Assembly (NCBI GenBank): GCA_017399485.1 | Contig: JAFQCA010000029.1 | Location: 124,001-188,000, forward strand | Origin: Alistipes sp. | Lineage (GTDB): Bacteria > Bacteroidota > Bacteroidia > Bacteroidales > Rikenellaceae | DNA: 64,000 bases | Reading direction: 5' to 3' | Shown: piece after piece, positions 28,788-36,255 of the stretch | Layout of the letters: each line of letters opens with the position of its first letter | Numbering within the stretch: position 1 is the stretch's first letter | Notes under the pieces: model-generated | What the model was told of the DNA's origin: nothing | Databases searched by the model: none | The model's input: the letters and a program-made list of their open reading frames with translations, nothing else | Position numbers and translations under genes: made by a program

Positions 28788-30119
28788 ATGAGACGATTTA
28801 TATTTTTCACATTAGCAACACTCACTTTCTGGGTATCGGGATGCAACAGAGCATCCGATAACGAGGAGCAACAAGAAGAGGTCGAAGAGCCTCAACATAC
28901 CATACTCTACGGGATTATTGCCGACAACTATCGTACCGAGCAAGGTGAGATAGGACAAGGTGAAACATTGGGCAAAATACTTGCTCGATATGGTGTGTCG
29001 GCATCGACGGTGGACAAGTTAGACAAAGCCTCAAAAGACATATTCCCATTGCGACAGATTCGCGCAGGGCGGCCTTTTACGGCCTTTATCGCCGCAGACT
29101 CTACGGGCAATGGGGGTTTGGACTACTTTGTTTATGAGAAGGATGTTATCGAATATGTTGTTTTTGGGTTTAAGAACGACACGGTAAGCATCACCAAAGG
29201 TGAGAAAGATGTTACAATCAAGCGCCAGCGTCGCTCGGCTGTGATTGAATCCTCATTATGGGGTGCTATTATGCGCGATAGCCTACCTTACGCGCTGGCC
29301 GCTGAATTGGAGGATGTATATCAATGGACTGTGGATTTCTTTGGCATACAGAAAGGTGACCACTTCACTGTCATATATGACGAGAAACTAATTGACACAA
29401 CTCACGTGGGTATAGGCCGTATATGGGGTGCAAAATTCAACCACGCAGGCAAGGATGTCTATGCCATCCCATTCCGACAGAACGACAAGATACAATATTG
29501 GGAGTTTAATGGTGCATCTCTACGCAAACAGTTGCTGAAAGCACCTCTGAAATTCTCACGCATAAGTTCGCGTTTTTCTCGTTCACGTCTGCACCCTGTG
29601 CATAGAGTCTATCGTCCTCACCTCGGAGTCGATTATGCAGCCCCGACTGGCACTCCCGTACACGCTGTGGCTGATGGTGTAGTGACGTTCAAAGGCTGGG
29701 GAGGTGGTGGCGGCAATACGCTAAAAATCAAGCACGCCGGCAATCTTGTCACTGGGTATCTCCATTTGAGCAGATTCGCCAAAGGTATAAGCCAAGGCAC
29801 GCGCGTCTCACAGGGACAGGTTATCGGATATGTGGGCAGCACAGGAACTTCTACAGGCCCGCACTTGGATTACCGCATCTGGAAGAACGGCACAAACATA
29901 GACCCTCTAAAGGTGCCACAAGAGCCTGCTGAACCCATCAAAAAAGAGAATATGGCGGCTTTCGAGCATATACGTGACCGCATAGTGGCCGAGTTAAACG
30001 GCGAGGCCACACCAGAAATGATTGTCACACAATTAGACAGCGTTGTTATGCCGATTGCCGATACCACAAAGATGGCAGAGGTCACAAACGAAGCAGAAAC
30101 AGAAGACAAAAAACGATAA
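28788..30119 (+). CDS. M23 family metallopeptidase lipoprotein
   Basis: Envelope peptidase predicted to cut peptidoglycan cross-links. A lipoprotein signal with lipobox VSGC (Cys19) is followed by an acidic stretch (EEQQEEVEEP). Residues 45-130 resemble the LysM/OapA-like N-terminal part of Gram-negative M23 enzymes. The M23 domain is at about 265-375: His278 and Asp282 in HLGVD, His326 in GYLHLS, and His359 in GPHLDYR. In the last motif the second histidine of the classical HxH pair is Asp361. I believe this Asp form recurs in Bacteroidetes homologues but could not verify it. The next gene starts 34 nt downstream. Confidence 0.9.
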   Translation: MRRFIFFTLATLTFWVSGCNRASDNEEQQEEVEEPQHTILYGIIADNYRTEQGEIGQGETLGKILARYGVSASTVDKLDKASKDIFPLRQIRAGRPFTAFIAADSTGNGGLDYFVYEKDVIEYVVFGFKNDTVSITKGEKDVTIKRQRRSAVIESSLWGAIMRDSLPYALAAELEDVYQWTVDFFGIQKGDHFTVIYDEKLIDTTHVGIGRIWGAKFNHAGKDVYAIPFRQNDKIQYWEFNGASLRKQLLKAPLKFSRISSRFSRSRLHPVHRVYRPHLGVDYAAPTGTPVHAVADGVVTFKGWGGGGGNTLKIKHAGNLVTGYLHLSRFAKGISQGTRVSQGQVIGYVGSTGTSTGPHLDYRIWKNGTNIDPLKVPQEPAEPIKKENMAAFEHIRDRIVAELNGEATPEMIVTQLDSVVMPIADTTKMAEVTNEAETEDKKR

Positions 30120-30153
30120 ACTCTTTTAGAGAACGGAAATCTCTAACTCGGAT

Positions 30154-30573
30154 ATGGATATAGACAGCAAAATAGAAAAGTTTATAAAGGCTCACCACGT
30201 CTTGACACTTGCGACGGCCACCCTCAATGGAGAGCCATATTGTTGCAACTGTTTTTACGCTTACGACAAAGAGTCTGCGGCATTTATATTCACATCGGGA
30301 ATGGATACTCACCACTCGCAGATGATGGCACAAAACAACTGTGTAGCGGCATCTATCGTATTGGAGACCCGCACCGTCGGGAAGATACAAGGCCTACAAA
30401 TTACGGGGCATATAAAAACTGCAAAAGATAGCGATAAAACGCTATACATCAAGCGTTTTCCCTATACGGTAATAGCCGACCTCACATTATGGAGATTGGA
30501 GGCCGATTTTATGAAACTAACAGATAACACGCTCGGATTCGGAAAGAAACTTATATGGCAACGACAGGAGTAA
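30154..30573 (+). CDS. YhbP/UPF0306-like pyridoxamine 5'-phosphate oxidase-fold protein
   Basis: 139-residue split-barrel flavin-binding-fold protein. HHVLTLATATLNGEPYCCNCFYAYD followed by HHSQMM and GKIQGLQITGHI strongly resembles E. coli YhbP (UPF0306). Enzymatic role unknown; such proteins usually bind FMN or a related cofactor. Its 3' end overlaps the start of ispD by 19 nt, so the two are translated from one mRNA, and it follows the M23 gene by 34 nt. Confidence 0.85.
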   Translation: MDIDSKIEKFIKAHHVLTLATATLNGEPYCCNCFYAYDKESAAFIFTSGMDTHHSQMMAQNNCVAASIVLETRTVGKIQGLQITGHIKTAKDSDKTLYIKRFPYTVIADLTLWRLEADFMKLTDNTLGFGKKLIWQRQE

Positions 30574-31229
30574 TAATCGTAGCAGGCGGTTCAGGCCGTC
30601 GTATGGGGGCAACATTACCCAAACAATTTATGATGCTCGGCAATGAGCCTATATTGTCACATTCTATAAATCGTATTCACGAGGCTCTGCCGGCTGCCGA
30701 GATTGTAGTAGTTTTGCCCGAAGAGCATATTGCCTTGTGGCGCAATATCGCAGCCCGATTTGACGTTGCACATCACAAGATTACCGCAGGAGGCACCGAG
30801 AGATTCTATTCCGTCAAAAACGGATTAAAGGAGTTGAGCGACGAAGTGAAAATCATCGCCGTACACGATGCTGTAAGACCTTTGGCATCAAAGAAACTGA
30901 TTATAAAACTCATTCTCGAGGCTGAAAAGAGCGTAGCGGTTATTCCTGTTGTGGCCCCTGTAGATTCATTCCGCAAAATTGAGGGCGACGATTCGAAGAT
31001 AATAGACCGCTCGGCATTGCGTATCGTGCAGACTCCACAGGTTTTCGATGCCACAATTTTACGCAAGGCCTACGAGCAGGATTTCTCTTCGACATTCACC
31101 GACGACGCTTCTGTTGTGGAGGCCATAGGAGAGAAAATCACATTATGCGAAGGCGAGCGAGGAAATATAAAAATCACCACGCCTGAAGATATGATTATCG
31201 CCACTGCGCTTTTGGAGGCAGAGCAGTAA
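30555..31229 (+). CDS. ispD: 2-C-methyl-D-erythritol 4-phosphate cytidylyltransferase
   Basis: Third step of the non-mevalonate isoprenoid pathway (MEP plus CTP). 224 residues with the nucleotide site VIIVAGGSGRRMGATLPKQF at the N-terminus, HDAVRPLAS, and TDDASVVEAIG near the C-terminus, all IspD signatures. It overlaps the YhbP-like gene by 19 nt. The presence of ispD shows isoprenoids are made by the MEP route in this organism. Confidence 0.96.
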   Translation: MATTGVIIVAGGSGRRMGATLPKQFMMLGNEPILSHSINRIHEALPAAEIVVVLPEEHIALWRNIAARFDVAHHKITAGGTERFYSVKNGLKELSDEVKIIAVHDAVRPLASKKLIIKLILEAEKSVAVIPVVAPVDSFRKIEGDDSKIIDRSALRIVQTPQVFDATILRKAYEQDFSSTFTDDASVVEAIGEKITLCEGERGNIKITTPEDMIIATALLEAEQ

Positions 31230-31290
31230 CATTCGTCATCATACAATCTGGAATCCCAAATACGCAAAAACCTACTTATCGTAAAAGATT

Positions 31291-31818
31291 ATGATACGCA
31301 GTTTCAAATACCACATAGACCGCAAGACTATAATCAAAACCGTGCTTGTGTTATTGCTATTTATAGCGGGTGCCGTGTTGCTATATGTTTTATACACAGG
31401 CGGCGCATTCTCGGCGTGGTTCGTATCAGCCATTATGGCCATTGTGGCACTTATGGTATTGTCGGTACCTCGCAGAGTCGTTTTGCTTGACGACACATTG
31501 GAGATACAATGTATTTCGGACATCACAGAGATTAACATCCGCGAGATAGCCTCTGTAAGAAAAGTCGAGAAACGTGATATGCGTTGGATAATATTGCTGT
31601 TTGGCGCATCAGGATTCTTTGGATATTATGGCAAATTCTTCGATTTGAAAGAGTTTGACACCGTAACGATATACGCCTCGGAGTGGAACAACTTTGTCGA
31701 AATTACCGACATATACGATGCGCGTACATATATCTCCTGCCGCGAAGCCGACGAATTTATAGAGGCTGTAATGCAGGCTAAAGCCGAATATGACGAACTA
31801 CCCCCAGAAGTAGAATAG
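31291..31818 (+). CDS. Membrane protein with bacterial PH-like domain
   Basis: 175 residues. Two adjacent hydrophobic helices (about 16-36 and 40-60) are followed by a beta-rich domain (VVLLDDTLEIQCISDITEINIREIASVRKVEKRD) typical of bacterial PH-like domains, and an acidic C-terminus. Function not recognised; such proteins are generally small inner-membrane proteins. It lies 61 nt after ispD and ends at a bidirectional terminator. Confidence 0.7.
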   Translation: MIRSFKYHIDRKTIIKTVLVLLLFIAGAVLLYVLYTGGAFSAWFVSAIMAIVALMVLSVPRRVVLLDDTLEIQCISDITEINIREIASVRKVEKRDMRWIILLFGASGFFGYYGKFFDLKEFDTVTIYASEWNNFVEITDIYDARTYISCREADEFIEAVMQAKAEYDELPPEVE

Positions 31819-31840
31819 GCATAGTTATTCTCAAAAACAT

Positions 31841-31879
31841 TGGGGTTGTCCAACAAGAAAGTTGAGCAACCCCATTTTT
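31841..31879. terminator. Terminator between PH-like and ZIP genes
   Basis: Stem 31841-31854 (tggggttgtccaac) with 31861-31874 (gttgagcaacccca), one two-base mismatch, A-rich loop, T-run at 31875. It lies between convergent genes. Confidence 0.8.
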
Positions 31880-31904
31880 GTAGAAGTATTACATCGGGCT
31901 GAGG

Positions 31905-32690
31905 CTATCCCAGAGCCACATCCAGCAGCATCATCACAGCAAACCCTATAGCCACGCCTATAGTACCTATATTAGAGTGCGCGCCAGATTGTGATTCGGG
32001 TATCAACTCCTCGACAACCACATATATCATTGCTCCAGCGGCAAAAGCCAGCAAGAATGGCAATATAGGTTGTAAAATATCTATCAAAAAGATTGTTATA
32101 ATAGCCGCTACGGGTTCAACAACACCCGACGCCACACCATAAGCAAATGCCCTACTACGAGAACGCGCGCTATTCTTTAACGGCATAGATACTATCGCTC
32201 CTTCAGGAAAGTTTTGTATGGCTATTCCAAACGACAATGCCATAGCAGCCGCCATCGACAACTCGGCACTCTGCGTCATAACACCTGCAAAAACAACGCC
32301 TACGGCCATTCCCTCTGGTATATTATGCAACGTAACTGCTAAAACGAGCATTGCCGAACGCCCAAAGTTGCTCTTTACACCCTCTGGCTTTGAAGAATCC
32401 AAATGTAGGTGAGGCACCAACGAGTCCAACAACAGCAATGCAAACATACCTGCAAGGAATCCCGTAACCGCTGGCACCCACGCAACACCTCCGCTCGCTG
32501 TTGCCATATTTATCGACGGAATGAGGAGTGACCAAACCGATGCGGCTATCATTACACCCGATGCGAAACCAAGCAACAATTTCTGCAACGACGGTTTAAT
32601 ATCCTCTCGCAGGAAGAAGACCATCGCAGCACCGAGTGTTGTGCCTAAAAACGGAAGCAATAGACCATATAAAACATCTGCGTAAATCAT
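31905..32690 (-). CDS. ZIP family divalent metal transporter
   Basis: Inner-membrane transporter, most often for zinc or iron uptake. 261 residues, about eight membrane helices. The ZIP signature in helices IV-V is visible: LHNIPEGMAVGVVFAGV and, in the next helix, IQNFPEGAIVSMPL; a histidine-containing loop (VPHLHLDSSKPEG) follows helix III. The ATG at 32690 is 6 nt after the nucleosidase stop, so it belongs to the luxS transcription unit. Confidence 0.93.
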   Translation of the reverse strand: MIYADVLYGLLLPFLGTTLGAAMVFFLREDIKPSLQKLLLGFASGVMIAASVWSLLIPSINMATASGGVAWVPAVTGFLAGMFALLLLDSLVPHLHLDSSKPEGVKSNFGRSAMLVLAVTLHNIPEGMAVGVVFAGVMTQSAELSMAAAMALSFGIAIQNFPEGAIVSMPLKNSARSRSRAFAYGVASGVVEPVAAIITIFLIDILQPILPFLLAFAAGAMIYVVVEELIPESQSGAHSNIGTIGVAIGFAVMMLLDVALG

Positions 32691-32696
32691 TCTCTG

Positions 32697-33284
32697 CTAT
32701 CTCAACTCCTCAAGATACTCAACAAACGCGCCGAAATCGCTATGCGAATCGACAAATTCATCATAAGAGTGCTCCGTATCCCCCTCTTCGGGAACATCGG
32801 AAATCATCTTGACAACCACTACGGGCAGGTCAAACAATTCAGCAGCCTGACATACAGCCGTAGACTCCATATCAAACAATCCTGCCTCGAAACCATATTG
32901 CGCCTTAACGGCAGCAATCATCTCTCCATCGACAAACGAGTCGCCCGTCCATATACTCATATCGTCGTGTCCAATTAGAGGATATGGCTCGGTAAGTTCG
33001 GGAACAAAATCACCGGGGATACGACAATCATAATAACGAGCCACGCGAGGAGTTACAATATCTCCACGTTTATAGCCTATAGCCGATGCCGCATAACCCA
33101 CTATAGCCACACGGTCAAACTCGCCATCTGCACGCAATATAGCCATTACGGTATTTGCAGCCGACAAAGCCTTGCCAACACCCGTACGAACAAGCGTATA
33201 ACTATTTTTCAACTCCTTGCCCTCGATGGCCGCAGACATATTGCGATATTCGCGCTCGGTAGGGGTAACTACAAGATATCTCAT
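32697..33284 (-). CDS. 5'-methylthioadenosine/S-adenosylhomocysteine nucleosidase-like protein
   Basis: PNP/UDP-phosphorylase fold nucleosidase of 195 residues. The motif GLFDMESTAVCQAAE contains the ribose-binding Glu, and KMISDVPEEGD the catalytic Asp, as in MTA/SAH nucleosidases. It is shorter than E. coli MtnN (232 aa). Start at ATG 33284, which overlaps the luxS stop as TAATG, a translational-coupling arrangement; a TTG two codons upstream is less likely. Directly following luxS, the natural inference is hydrolysis of S-adenosylhomocysteine to S-ribosylhomocysteine, the LuxS substrate. A futalosine or other nucleoside substrate cannot be excluded. Confidence 0.82.
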   Translation of the reverse strand: MRYLVVTPTEREYRNMSAAIEGKELKNSYTLVRTGVGKALSAANTVMAILRADGEFDRVAIVGYAASAIGYKRGDIVTPRVARYYDCRIPGDFVPELTEPYPLIGHDDMSIWTGDSFVDGEMIAAVKAQYGFEAGLFDMESTAVCQAAELFDLPVVVVKMISDVPEEGDTEHSYDEFVDSHSDFGAFVEYLEELR

Positions 33285-33802
33285 TACCAAGCGGGGTTAT
33301 AGATTGAACCTATACCAGCCTCTTCAGCCTGCTCACGAGTATAAAGGCAGCGCATATATTGAGCCATCGCATCGTTTGTAGCAGCAATAGAGTACAGACC
33401 GGGATTACCACACTGGACCTCATTAAGGCCTACAATATCATCTTTAGACTTAAGAGGGAAAACATTCTTATAAACCGTAGCCAAAGCCGCGCGGATATCC
33501 TCAGCCTTGACATTATTCATTGTCGACAGGTAGAAACCCGTCTTACAACCCATTGGGCAGAAAGAGACAATACTGCTACCGATAACTGGGTCCAATCGCA
33601 GATGATAAGCCATTAGATGCTCGATTGTATGTACCTCCCCTGAGCCAAGCGGAGAGTGTGCCATAGGCGCACGAAAGCGCATATCCCACGAATGAACCGC
33701 TAACTCATCGTTGATGGTATAAACAGACCTCAAATAGAGGCCCTCGCCTAATGTAAGATGGTCCACATCGAATGACGAAACCACCGACTTCTTACTTTCC
33801 AT
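33284..33802 (-). CDS. luxS: S-ribosylhomocysteine lyase LuxS
   Basis: Splits S-ribosylhomocysteine into homocysteine and DPD, the precursor of autoinducer-2. 172 residues. Metal ligands His58 and His62 with catalytic Glu61 in HTIEH, catalytic Cys86 in CPMGCKTGF, and third metal ligand Cys131 in QCGNPG. The stop overlaps the start of the nucleosidase gene, giving a two-gene activated-methyl-cycle unit. It sits 40 nt downstream of a DUF2148 gene. Confidence 0.97.
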   Translation of the reverse strand: MESKKSVVSSFDVDHLTLGEGLYLRSVYTINDELAVHSWDMRFRAPMAHSPLGSGEVHTIEHLMAYHLRLDPVIGSSIVSFCPMGCKTGFYLSTMNNVKAEDIRAALATVYKNVFPLKSKDDIVGLNEVQCGNPGLYSIAATNDAMAQYMRCLYTREQAEEAGIGSIYNPAW

Positions 33803-33842
33803 AATCTATTATCTTATCTATTATTATTCACTTAACAAAGGT

Positions 33843-34385
33843 TTATTTCTTTACTGGCGATTTACGGTCAAAGAACGGATTCTTAGACGATGCACTCAAC
33901 GGGATGGCGAAGACCAAATCGGCACCCGACAACACATCCATACGTTTGGCGGCCCAACCTGCCGAGAACATCACACGAGAATCCAAGCGTACGTCGGCAA
34001 TCTTCGAGCAGGCGGCACCAATCGCAATCCCCACATCGACACCATTCATCGCGCAAGGTACAGCAGCGGGTTTCTCCTCACATCTTGCATAGCCGCAATA
34101 ACCACAGTTTAGGCTGCAATAGCCTACTTCATCCTTGATACCTATCACTATAACCGCCTCGGCCTGCAGAACATTAGCGGCATCGCGCAAAAGAAATTTC
34201 ATTCCCGACTCCTCGCTCAACTCTATCATCGTACGCGATAGTTGTTCGATATGTTCATCTGTCAGCATAGCCACTTCAACCATATCGCGACCTTTGGCCT
34301 TGGGTGCCGTACGCGCAGCCACCATAACCGCCTCGGCAAGGTCTCGCACGCTTTGAGTACGTATTTGACGTTCGTTATAAATCAT
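33843..34385 (-). CDS. DUF2148 ferredoxin-like protein
   Basis: 180 residues from ATG 34385; a second ATG at 34400 is possible, but the GGAAGAG between them looks like an upstream stretch rather than code. Two cysteine-rich segments are visible: YCSLNCGYCGYARCEE with CAMNGVDVG, and IGAACSKIADV, as in DUF2148 proteins thought to carry an iron-sulfur cluster. Function unknown. First gene of the minus-strand run with luxS, nucleosidase and ZIP. Confidence 0.83.
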   Translation of the reverse strand: MIYNERQIRTQSVRDLAEAVMVAARTAPKAKGRDMVEVAMLTDEHIEQLSRTMIELSEESGMKFLLRDAANVLQAEAVIVIGIKDEVGYCSLNCGYCGYARCEEKPAAVPCAMNGVDVGIAIGAACSKIADVRLDSRVMFSAGWAAKRMDVLSGADLVFAIPLSASSKNPFFDRKSPVKK

Positions 34386-34547
34386 AATTTGCTCTTCCAT
34401 TATTAAATTTTGGCGATAAAAATACAATTTTTTTTGCTAACGACACATACGCAAGCGACTATTTCGTACAAAATATACACACCTCGTCTGCAATTTATAC
34501 GGAGTGGCTCACTTTTTGCGCCTACCCTCTGCAAAAAAACTACGCGT

Positions 34548-35666
34548 ATGGACAAAATCACAATCTATCAATTCACCGACCCCACCTGTATATGGTGCTG
34601 GGGCAATGAGCCTACATTGAGGGCTTTGGACTATCTGTACGGCAACAAAATAGATATAGAATTCATTATGGGCGGATTGGTCGAGGATATCAACACGCTG
34701 TTTGATACCGACGGCAACAATCCTCACGCCATAGAGAACGCCAACACTCGTATTCGGGAGAATTGGGTAGCAGCGGCAAAACGTCACGGTATGCCGATTT
34801 CGGAGGGGAATATCGACCTCTACACCGAGCGTTACACATCGAGTTTTCCTCAAAACATAGCATACGAAGCGGCAAAGCGCATAAATCCTCAAAAAGCAAA
34901 GCACTTCCTGCGTCGAATACGCGAGGCGACCTTTACCGAAGGCAAGCGCACCTCGCAGATAGATGTATTGGTGGAGTTGGCCGCCGAGTCGGACATCAAC
35001 CCCGCACAATTTATTGACGAATACACTTATGGCGACGCGCAAGCCGACTTTATGCAGGACCGTATGACGTGTCGTCGTAATGGCATTACGGGGTTTCCAT
35101 CCTATTTGATAAAGAGCCAAGACACCTCCATCATATTGGGAGGTTATCAGAATCTGACCACATTCCACAACATCATCAAACGCCTGTCGAATGGAAGCAT
35201 AAAACCCAGGCGGGTTGGCCCGTCGCTGGCTAACGTGATGGAGTTTATAAACCGATACCAGAGCGTTTATCCCGTAGAGATTGAGGTGGCTTTTGGTCTT
35301 GACAAGGCCCATACCGACCTTATGGTCGAGGAGTTGGTGGCATCGGGCAGTCTGATATCAATGCCTATTGGCGAAGGGCGCAAACTCACCCCTTCGGTCA
35401 TATCCTCTACGGCCAATGCACGTCGTACAAAGAAAAAACCGACAACAACGTCGGAGTTTCATAACGAAAAAAACAATAAAACTATGGAAAAGAAAGAGTT
35501 GAAAGCAACAGCAAAGGCAGAGAACGCCACAACGAAATCATCAACTGCAGGCAAGGCCGCGACTTCGACCAAAGCATCGGGCGAGAAGTGTTCTTCAAAA
35601 GGGTGTGCAACCTCAAAGTCGAAGACCACAACCGCCAAGAAGGAGAAGCAGACCGTCAAGGCTTAA
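34548..35666 (+). CDS. DsbA-fold (FrnE-like) protein with Lys/Ala/Thr-rich tail
   Basis: 372 residues from ATG 34548; an open frame further upstream is non-coding in character. Residues 1-210 form a thioredoxin-like DsbA/FrnE domain with active site PTCIWCWGNEP (CxxC near residue 12) and the cis-Pro loop GITGFPSYLI. There is no signal peptide, so it is probably cytoplasmic, unlike DsbA itself. A helical domain follows to about 310. The last 60-70 residues are low-complexity Lys/Ala/Thr/Ser with a second cysteine pair CSSKGC. That tail resembles histone H1-like tails or flexible linkers. An internal ATG at 35484 could alternatively begin a separate 60-residue protein in the same frame. Confidence 0.83.
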   Translation: MDKITIYQFTDPTCIWCWGNEPTLRALDYLYGNKIDIEFIMGGLVEDINTLFDTDGNNPHAIENANTRIRENWVAAAKRHGMPISEGNIDLYTERYTSSFPQNIAYEAAKRINPQKAKHFLRRIREATFTEGKRTSQIDVLVELAAESDINPAQFIDEYTYGDAQADFMQDRMTCRRNGITGFPSYLIKSQDTSIILGGYQNLTTFHNIIKRLSNGSIKPRRVGPSLANVMEFINRYQSVYPVEIEVAFGLDKAHTDLMVEELVASGSLISMPIGEGRKLTPSVISSTANARRTKKKPTTTSEFHNEKNNKTMEKKELKATAKAENATTKSSTAGKAATSTKASGEKCSSKGCATSKSKTTTAKKEKQTVKA

Positions 35667-35985
35667 CGCCACTGCATAACAAGTTACACTTTATGTTGAT
35701 TTATTGATTTGGTTTCGCGGAGTTTTCCGCAATGCTTTTCAAAAGCCACCCCTCCTATCCTGCTACAGCAAGATTCGGGGTGGCTGAACTATTTTTATTG
35801 TACATATATAGTGGTATAATATTATTTATGCTCACCACAAAGCCGTATGCAATTAGCAAAAGCACTTACAATTTTTAGAAAATAATTATGCACTAACAGC
35901 AAATAAAATATTATAGAAAATCAAGCAGATAGGATATTCAGATGCATAAATAGCGCATTTTATATGCAGAAAAGTCGGAAAATTG
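35667..35985. other. Intergenic region between DsbA-fold gene and ilv promoter
   Basis: It contains two hairpins directly after the DsbA-fold gene and then about 190 nt of AT-rich sequence in which I see no gene. Confidence 0.5.
35744..35797 (+). terminator. Terminator after the DsbA-fold gene
   Basis: 9-bp stem 35744-35752 (agccacccc) with 35777-35785 (ggggtggct) enclosing a small TGCT/AGCA hairpin, followed by tatttttatt. A second small hairpin, gcggagttttccgc, lies at 35717-35730. Confidence 0.7.
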
Positions 35986-36017
35986 TTTGTTTTTAATAAA
36001 TTTTACTATTACATTTG
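35986..36017 (+). promoter_or_regulatory. ilv-leu operon promoter
   Basis: -33 TTTG at 35986-35989, 20-nt spacer, -7 TACATTTG at 36010-36017: a full consensus. Transcription should start near 36023, giving a leader of about 230 nt before ilvD that contains the attenuator. Confidence 0.78.
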
Positions 36018-36099
36018 CAGTGTAGTTAGGAATTATAAGCGGCAAGGGGCCTTTCGAGGGCATCCGAGCGGCTGAAAAGTTAGGAAATAAGTTAGATTT

Positions 36100-36156
36100 A
36101 TGAATAGCAGTTTGTATATTATCATTAGCCTAATCCTCGTGGTCTTGCGTAGATAA
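36100..36156 (+). CDS. Branched-chain amino acid leader peptide (IlvL-like)
   Basis: 18-codon frame MNSSLYIIISLILVVLRR. Ten of 18 residues are Ile (4), Leu (4) or Val (2), concentrated at positions 7-16. It lies in the transcribed leader between a consensus promoter and ilvD, and its stop codon is two bases before the first arm of the antiterminator. This is the pattern of leader peptides whose slow translation reports charged Ile-, Leu- and Val-tRNA. The sequence itself resembles a hydrophobic helix, so an alternative is a tiny membrane peptide, but position and downstream structure favour a leader. Confidence 0.8.
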   Translation: MNSSLYIIISLILVVLRR

Positions 36157-36158
36157 CG

Positions 36159-36232
36159 GGAGAAAGGTTGTATGTATATACAAAAGTATAATTATACTAA
36201 AGGCCTTTCTCCTTATCAGGAGGAAGGCTTTT
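36159..36232 (+). promoter_or_regulatory. Transcription attenuator of the ilv-leu operon (antiterminator/terminator switch)
   Basis: Two exclusive structures share 36204-36212 (cctttctcc). Antiterminator: 36159-36167 (ggagaaagg) pairs perfectly with 36204-36212. Terminator: 36203-36212 (gcctttctcc) pairs with 36219-36228 (ggaggaaggc) around a 6-nt loop, extendable by the preceding AAAG to 36199 and followed by TTTT at 36229-36232. A ribosome at the leader stop (36154) would cover 36159-36167 and allow termination; a ribosome stalled on Ile/Leu/Val codons 7-13 would leave it free and allow read-through. ilvD begins 24 nt after the T-run. The T-run is short, so termination may be partial. Confidence 0.8.
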
Positions 36233-36255
36233 GGGTTAAAAACAAACGATTAGCG

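Noticed and set aside
34509..35312. 267-codon minus-strand open frame
   Set aside because: Lies entirely opposite the DsbA-fold gene; no family motif.
35717..35730. Small hairpin gcggagttttccgc as a regulatory RNA or riboswitch
   Set aside because: Too small and directly after a gene; better explained as part of the terminator region.
36172..36255. In-frame ATG at 36172 as the ilvD start
   Set aside because: It would translate the antiterminator and terminator arms and add 28 residues with no counterpart in IlvD; family homology begins exactly at ATG 36256.
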